In this document: in pieces, positions 59,845 through 64,000 of the stretch
Position numbering within the stretch: the stretch's first letter is position 1
Layout of the letters: every line of letters begins with the position of its first letter
Assembly (NCBI RefSeq): GCF_009380165.1
Contig: NZ_WHUF01000002.1
Span: 124,001-188,000 of the forward strand
Origin: Rugamonas rivuli
GTDB lineage: Bacteria; Pseudomonadota; Gammaproteobacteria; Burkholderiales; Burkholderiaceae_D
DNA: 64,000 nucleotides
Direction of reading: 5' to 3'
Notes under the pieces: model-generated
Databases searched by the model: none
What the model saw: only the letters and a program-made list of their open reading frames with translations
Told to the model about the DNA's origin: nothing
Made by a program: the position numbers and the translations under genes

Positions 59845-60555
59845 ATGCGCACCCGTATCAAAATCTGCGGGCTGACCCGCGTGGAAGATGTGCAAGCCGT
59901 GGTGGATGCCGGCGCCGATGCGATCGGCTTCGTGTTCTACCCGAAGAGCCCGCGCTACGTCACGCCCGGGCAGGCCGCCGAACTGATACGCGCCGTGCCG
60001 CCCTTCATCACCTGCACCGGCCTGTTCGTCAACGCCATGCCGGAAGAGGTCGCTGCCACCTGCAAGGTGGTGCCGATCTCGCTGATCCAGCTGCATGGCG
60101 ACGAGACGGTGGAGCAGTCGGCCGCCATCGCTGCGGCGGCCGGGCGACAGTTCATGCGGGTGTTCCGCGTCAAACCTGACACACAACCGTCCGATTTGCT
60201 AGAATACGAGCAGCTATGCCGCGCCGCCAGTCCCTTGTTCACCAGCCTGTTGCTGGATACCTATGTGGATGCCTATGGTGGCGCAGGAAAGGGTTTTGAT
60301 TGGTCTCTCATTCCAAAAGATCTCGCGCCTCGGGTCGTTTTAAGTGGTGGCTTGAGCGTACACAACGCGACTGACGCGGTGGTACGTGTACGCCCCTACG
60401 CCGTCGACATCAGCAGTGGTGTCGAAGCGTCCAAGGGGATCAAGGATGCCCGCAAGATCGCCGATTTTATCGCGGCGGTGCGGGCCGGAGATGCCATGAA
60501 AGAAAGCGAAGCCCATCATGATGAACACCCCACCAAAGCCGCTGTTCCACGCTAA
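59845..60555 (+). CDS. trpF: Phosphoribosylanthranilate isomerase
   Basis: A 236-residue TIM barrel that isomerises phosphoribosylanthranilate in tryptophan synthesis. Catalytic cysteine in [10 protein letters not shown], general acid aspartate in LLLDTYV, and phosphate-binding [10 protein letters not shown] and [16 protein letters not shown]. It is about 25 residues longer than usual; the extra C-terminal tail ([19 protein letters not shown]) reads into trpB, overlapping it by 38 bases. ATG 59845 with AAGGAA 5 bases upstream. Confidence 0.95.
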   Translation: MRTRIKICGLTRVEDVQAVVDAGADAIGFVFYPKSPRYVTPGQAAELIRAVPPFITCTGLFVNAMPEEVAATCKVVPISLIQLHGDETVEQSAAIAAAAGRQFMRVFRVKPDTQPSDLLEYEQLCRAASPLFTSLLLDTYVDAYGGAGKGFDWSLIPKDLAPRVVLSGGLSVHNATDAVVRVRPYAVDISSGVEASKGIKDARKIADFIAAVRAGDAMKESEAHHDEHPTKAAVPR

Positions 60556-61753
60556 AGACTATCACCTGCCCGATACCAAGGGCCATTTCGGCCCCTACGG
60601 CGGCTCCTTCGTCGCCGAAACCCTGACCTACGCGCTTGCCGAGCTCAACGAAGCCTACGCGCGCTACAGCAAGGATCCCGAGTTCCTCGACGAGTTCCGC
60701 TACGAGCTCAAGCACTTTGTCGGCCGGCCGTCGCCGATCTATCACGCCAGGCGCTGGTCCGAACTGGCTGGCGGCGCGCAGATCTACTTCAAGCGCGAAG
60801 ACTTGAACCACACCGGCGCCCACAAGATCAACAACGTCATCGGCCAGGCCCTGCTGGCCAAGCGCATGGGCAAGCCGCGCATCATCGCCGAGACAGGCGC
60901 GGGCCAGCATGGCGTCGCCACGGCCACCATCTGCGCCCGCTTCGGGCTGGAGTGCGTGGTCTACATGGGCAGCGAGGACGTCAAGCGCCAGGCGCAGAAC
61001 GTCTACCGCATGAAGCTGCTGGGCGCGACCGTGGTGCCGGTGGAGTCCGGCTCCAAGACCCTGAAGGACGCGCTCAACGAAGCGATGCGCGACTGGGTCA
61101 CGAATATTGAAAACACCTTCTACATCATCGGCACCGTGGCCGGCCCGCATCCTTACCCGATGCTGGTGCGCGACTTCCAGTCGGTGATCGGCGAGGAGTG
61201 CCTGGTGCAGATGCCGGAAATGACCGGCCGCCAGCCCGATTGCGTGGTCGCCTGCATCGGCGGCGGCTCCAACGCCATGGGCATCTTCTATCCGTACATC
61301 GACCAGAAACAGGTGCGCCTGATCGGCGTCGAGGCGGCGGGGGAGGGGCTGGACGGCGACAAGCACGCCGCCTCGCTGACCAAGGGCTATCCGGGCGTGT
61401 TGCACGGCAACCGCACCTATCTGCTGCAGGATGAGAACGGGCAGATCATCGAGACCCATTCGGTATCGGCCGGCCTGGATTATCCGGGCGTTGGGCCGGA
61501 GCACGCTTACCTGAAGGACAGCGGCCGCGCCGAGTACGTATCGATCACGGACGAGGAGGCGCTGAAGGCCTTCCACGACTGCTGCCATATCGAAGGCATC
61601 ATCCCGGCATTGGAATCGTCGCACGCGCTGGCGTACGCGGCCAAGCTGGCGGCGACCATGCCGAAAGATAAAATCATTTTGGCCAACCTGTCGGGCCGGG
61701 GCGACAAGGACATGCATACGGTTGCAGAACGTATGGGTTTGAACTTCAACTAA
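60518..61753 (+). CDS. trpB: Tryptophan synthase beta subunit
   Basis: A 411-residue PLP enzyme, condensing indole and serine to tryptophan. The PLP lysine is K103 in [13 protein letters not shown], and [10 protein letters not shown] is the phosphate-binding loop. Start ATGATG at 60518/60521, inside the trpF end, so translation is coupled. 10 bases to trpA. Confidence 0.97.
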   Translation: MMNTPPKPLFHAKDYHLPDTKGHFGPYGGSFVAETLTYALAELNEAYARYSKDPEFLDEFRYELKHFVGRPSPIYHARRWSELAGGAQIYFKREDLNHTGAHKINNVIGQALLAKRMGKPRIIAETGAGQHGVATATICARFGLECVVYMGSEDVKRQAQNVYRMKLLGATVVPVESGSKTLKDALNEAMRDWVTNIENTFYIIGTVAGPHPYPMLVRDFQSVIGEECLVQMPEMTGRQPDCVVACIGGGSNAMGIFYPYIDQKQVRLIGVEAAGEGLDGDKHAASLTKGYPGVLHGNRTYLLQDENGQIIETHSVSAGLDYPGVGPEHAYLKDSGRAEYVSITDEEALKAFHDCCHIEGIIPALESSHALAYAAKLAATMPKDKIILANLSGRGDKDMHTVAERMGLNFN

Positions 61754-61763
61754 GGAAAACGAC

Positions 61764-62561
61764 ATGTCCAAAATCGCAGCAACTTTCAGCGCCCTGAAGG
61801 CGCACAAAAAAACCGCGCTCGTCACTTTCATCACCGCCGGCGATCCGTCGCCCGAGCTGACCGTGCCGCTGATGCATGCCATGGTGGCCGGCGGCGCCGA
61901 CATCCTGGAACTCGGCGTGCCGTTCTCCGATCCGATGGCCGAAGGCCCGGTGATCCAGCGCGCGTGCGAGCGGGCGCTGGCCAACGGCGTTGGTATCCAC
62001 GACGTGTTCGGCTACGTGGCGGAATTCCGCAAGACCAATCAGACCACGCCGGTGGTGCTGATGGGCTATGCCAATCCGATCGAGCGCATCGGCGCGGCGA
62101 CGTTCATCGCCAAGTCGAAGGCGGTGGGGGCGGATGGCGCCATCGTGGTCGATTACCCGCCGGAAGAGTGCGAAGAGTTCGCGGCCGCGATGCGCGCCGC
62201 CGAGCTGGACCTGATCTTCCTGCTGGCGCCGACCTCGACCGAAGCGCGCATCGCGCAAGTGGCCAAGGTTGGCGGCGGTTTCAGCTACTACGTCTCGCTG
62301 AAGGGCGTGACGGGCGCCGGCAATATCGACACGGTGGAAGTGGCTGAGCGGCTGACGGCGATACGCCGCCACGTGCAGTTGCCGATCGGCGTAGGCTTCG
62401 GCATCCGCGACGGCGCCACCGCGCGCGCCGTGGCCGAGGTGGCCGACGCGGTCGTCATCGGCAGCCGCATCATCCAGGAAATCGAAAGCGCCGGCAAAGA
62501 CAAGGCTGTGGCCGCAGTACAAACCTTCGTCACCGGCATCCGCACCGCCCTCGACGCCTGA
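61764..62561 (+). CDS. trpA: Tryptophan synthase alpha subunit
   Basis: A 265-residue TIM barrel cleaving indole-3-glycerol phosphate. The catalytic glutamate is in [20 protein letters not shown], aspartate in VDYPPEE, and phosphate-binding [10 protein letters not shown]. It closes the trp cluster here; the usual next gene, accD, is displaced by a toxin-antitoxin pair. Confidence 0.97.
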   Translation: MSKIAATFSALKAHKKTALVTFITAGDPSPELTVPLMHAMVAGGADILELGVPFSDPMAEGPVIQRACERALANGVGIHDVFGYVAEFRKTNQTTPVVLMGYANPIERIGAATFIAKSKAVGADGAIVVDYPPEECEEFAAAMRAAELDLIFLLAPTSTEARIAQVAKVGGGFSYYVSLKGVTGAGNIDTVEVAERLTAIRRHVQLPIGVGFGIRDGATARAVAEVADAVVIGSRIIQEIESAGKDKAVAAVQTFVTGIRTALDA

Positions 62562-62587
62562 CCTCCCGCAAATCCCGACCGCTCACC

Positions 62588-62616
62588 TTGATACATAGTT
62601 AAGAACTGACTATGTT
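62588..62616 (+). promoter_or_regulatory. Promoter and operator of the BrnT/BrnA pair
   Basis: TTGATA (62588-62593) and TATGTT (62611-62616) are 17 bases apart and fit a sigma-70 promoter. The inverted repeat ACATAGT-N9-ACTATGT (62593-62615) spans the space between them, where an antitoxin repressor would block RNA polymerase. Confidence 0.8.
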
Positions 62617-62630
62617 GAAGGGGAGCGGTC

Positions 62631-62906
62631 GTGCGCTTCGAATGGGATGCCCGCAAGGCTAAAACCAACCTCCGCAAGCATGGAGTGAGTTTCGACGAGG
62701 CGGTATCGGCATTTCATGATGGCCGGTCTAGGTCGTTGGCCGATGTCGAACACTCTGGTGATGAGGAGCGGTTTATTCAAATCGGCGCCAGCGACCGGGG
62801 CAGGCTACTCACGGTGTGTTATTGCTATCGCGATAATGATGTCATTAGAATATTTTCTGCGCGCAAGGCCAATTCATTGGAAGCGCAACTTTATTTTTGG
62901 GAGTGA
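62631..62906 (+). CDS. brnT: BrnT-family toxin
   Basis: A 91-residue RelE-fold toxin of the BrnT family: FEWDARKAKTNLRKHGVSFD, FIQIGASDRGRLLTVCYCYR and IRIFSARKANSLEAQLYFW. BrnT cuts mRNA and is neutralised by BrnA. Start is GTG 62631 with GGGGAG 5 bases upstream. The toxin precedes the antitoxin, as in the brn type. GC is lower than in the trp genes. It is inserted between trpA and accD with its own promoter. Confidence 0.9.
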   Translation: MRFEWDARKAKTNLRKHGVSFDEAVSAFHDGRSRSLADVEHSGDEERFIQIGASDRGRLLTVCYCYRDNDVIRIFSARKANSLEAQLYFWE

Positions 62907-62909
62907 GCC

Positions 62910-63173
62910 ATGTGCGAGGACGATATCGACATTTCCCGGTGTGTCCCGGTTTCAAATCCGTTTAGAGAATTGTTGACACATGAGCTGGCTCTGCGCTTGC
63001 CCAACGATACGATCAGCTATTTCCAGAAAATCGGCGATGAATTTGGCTGGCCAGCAGATCGAATAATTGAGTTGTATTTAAGGAATCTGGCTAGTACCGG
63101 ACACCGAATTTCCTTGGATTTGCCTATATTGGACGCGGAGCGTGCGCGGGAAGCTGTAGGGGATTCCTTCTAA
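62910..63173 (+). CDS. BrnA-like ribbon-helix-helix antitoxin
   Basis: An 87-residue protein 3 bases after brnT. The C-terminal half LRLPNDTISYFQKIGDEFGW with DRIIELYLRNLA is a ribbon-helix-helix-like/CopG fold; the N-terminus MCEDDIDISRCVPVSNPF binds the toxin in this family. It should repress the palindrome upstream of brnT. Not a textbook BrnA sequence, so the subfamily is uncertain. Confidence 0.78.
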   Translation: MCEDDIDISRCVPVSNPFRELLTHELALRLPNDTISYFQKIGDEFGWPADRIIELYLRNLASTGHRISLDLPILDAERAREAVGDSF

Positions 63174-63281
63174 AACCCCATCAATTTCATGACGAACCTT
63201 AAAAATTGTTGTACAGCAAAGTTCGACAGGGGGGCAAGAAACGGCTACACTTCGGCCACAAGTTAGCTGCAAGGAGAATTT

Positions 63282-64000
63282 ATGAGTTGGTTGGAAAAAC
63301 TGCTGCCCCCACGTATCCAGCGTTCCGACGCTGCCGCACGCAAGACCATGCCCGAGGGCCTGTGGGTCAAATGCCCATCCTGCGAAGCCGTCCTGTACCG
63401 CACCGATCTGGAATCGAACCTGCACGTTTGCCCGAAATGCGACCATCACATGCGTATCCGCGCTCGTGAACGCCTCGACAGCCTGCTCGACGCCGGCGGC
63501 CGCTATGAAGTCGGCATGGACACCCTGCCAGTCGATACGCTGAAGTTCAAAGACAGCAAGAAATACCCAGACCGCCTCAAACAAGCCATGGAAGCCACCG
63601 GCGAGACCGATGCGCTGATCGTCATGGGCGGCGCCATCATGAGCCTGCCTTGCGTGGTGGCTTGCTTCGAATTCGAATTCATGGGCGGCTCCATGGGCTC
63701 CGTGGTCGGCGAGCGCTTCGTGCGCGGCGCGCAAGTGGCCTTGGAACAGAAAGTACCGTTCATCTGCATCACCGCCACCGGTGGCGCCCGTATGCAAGAG
63801 GGCCTGCTGTCGCTGATGCAAATGGCGAAAACCACCGCCATGCTGACCAAGCTGTCCGACAAGAAGCTGCCGTTCATCAGCGTGCTGACCGACCCGACCA
63901 TGGGCGGCGTGTCCGCATCGTTCGCCTTCATGGGTGACGTCGTGATCGCCGAGCCGAAAGCGCTGATCGGCTTCGCCGGCCCGCGCGTGATCGAAAACAC
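63282..64000 (+). CDS. accD: Acetyl-CoA carboxylase carboxyltransferase subunit beta (3' truncated by window)
   Basis: The 239 visible codons cover the N-terminal zinc ribbon (C31, C34, C50, C53 in KCPSCEA and HVCPKCDH) and most of the carboxyltransferase domain: [50 protein letters not shown]. AccD with AccA transfers CO2 from biotin to acetyl-CoA to make malonyl-CoA. AAGGAG lies 7 bases before ATG 63282. The gene continues past the right edge. Confidence 0.96.
   Translation, partial: MSWLEKLLPPRIQRSDAAARKTMPEGLWVKCPSCEAVLYRTDLESNLHVCPKCDHHMRIRARERLDSLLDAGGRYEVGMDTLPVDTLKFKDSKKYPDRLKQAMEATGETDALIVMGGAIMSLPCVVACFEFEFMGGSMGSVVGERFVRGAQVALEQKVPFICITATGGARMQEGLLSLMQMAKTTAMLTKLSDKKLPFISVLTDPTMGGVSASFAFMGDVVIAEPKALIGFAGPRVIEN

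Overview
The window is about 64 kb of a high-GC (roughly 65% by eye) betaproteobacterial chromosome. Gene content and order point to Burkholderiales, most likely Oxalobacteraceae (Massilia/Duganella/Rugamonas-like). The main evidence is the block leuC-entericidin-leuD-leuB-asd-fimV-truA-trpF-trpB-trpA-accD, together with dapA-bamC, a PEP-CTERM protein, hemP and a DUF2325 protein. The genus is inference; there is no rRNA gene and I saw no convincing tRNA gene or CRISPR array. No insertion sequence or prophage was seen.

Layout. 1-16.8 kb is mostly housekeeping: the end of a threonine-dehydratase-like gene, a PHP phosphatase, htpX, yciO, a site-2 protease, trpS, a methyltransferase, dapA-bamC, an Ala/Pro-rich lipoprotein, a ribosomal oxygenase, a SlyD-like FKBP and mutS, then a LysR regulator convergent with an MFS exporter. 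17-26.7 kb is accessory: a secreted zinc protease with a dockerin-like tail beside a PEP-CTERM-anchored cohesin protein; a solute-binding protein; an epoxide-hydrolase-like enzyme; an ECF42-type sigma factor operon (VOC protein, two YCII/DGPF proteins, sigma factor) with a matching promoter; and a low-GC pair that looks like a toxin with an unusual partner. 26.9-36 kb holds a TonB-dependent receptor divergent from a HutC-type GntR regulator, a TetR-hydrolase pair, msrC, a LysR/aldo-keto reductase divergent pair and a small stress-protein patch.

36.1-40.6 kb is the most interesting region. A near-consensus Fur box precedes five tightly packed genes: a PepSY-type membrane protein, a DUF2271 protein that carries a perfect ApbE flavinylation motif, a DUF4198 protein, ApbE, and a membrane-anchored flavodoxin/ferredoxin reductase. 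The set reads as an iron-regulated electron path from cytoplasmic NAD(P)H across the membrane to a periplasmic covalent flavin, probably for reducing ferric complexes. A second TonB-dependent receptor follows, then a hemP-led cluster ending in a DUF2325 gene.

45.8-51.3 kb carries regulation and motility: a Crp/Fnr-type regulator, a NarL-type response regulator, a universal stress protein with a perfect FNR box upstream, and cheZ-cheA. 51.5-64 kb is leucine, lysine/threonine-branch and tryptophan biosynthesis with fimV and truA. A BrnT/BrnA-type toxin-antitoxin pair sits between trpA and accD, and accD runs off the right edge.
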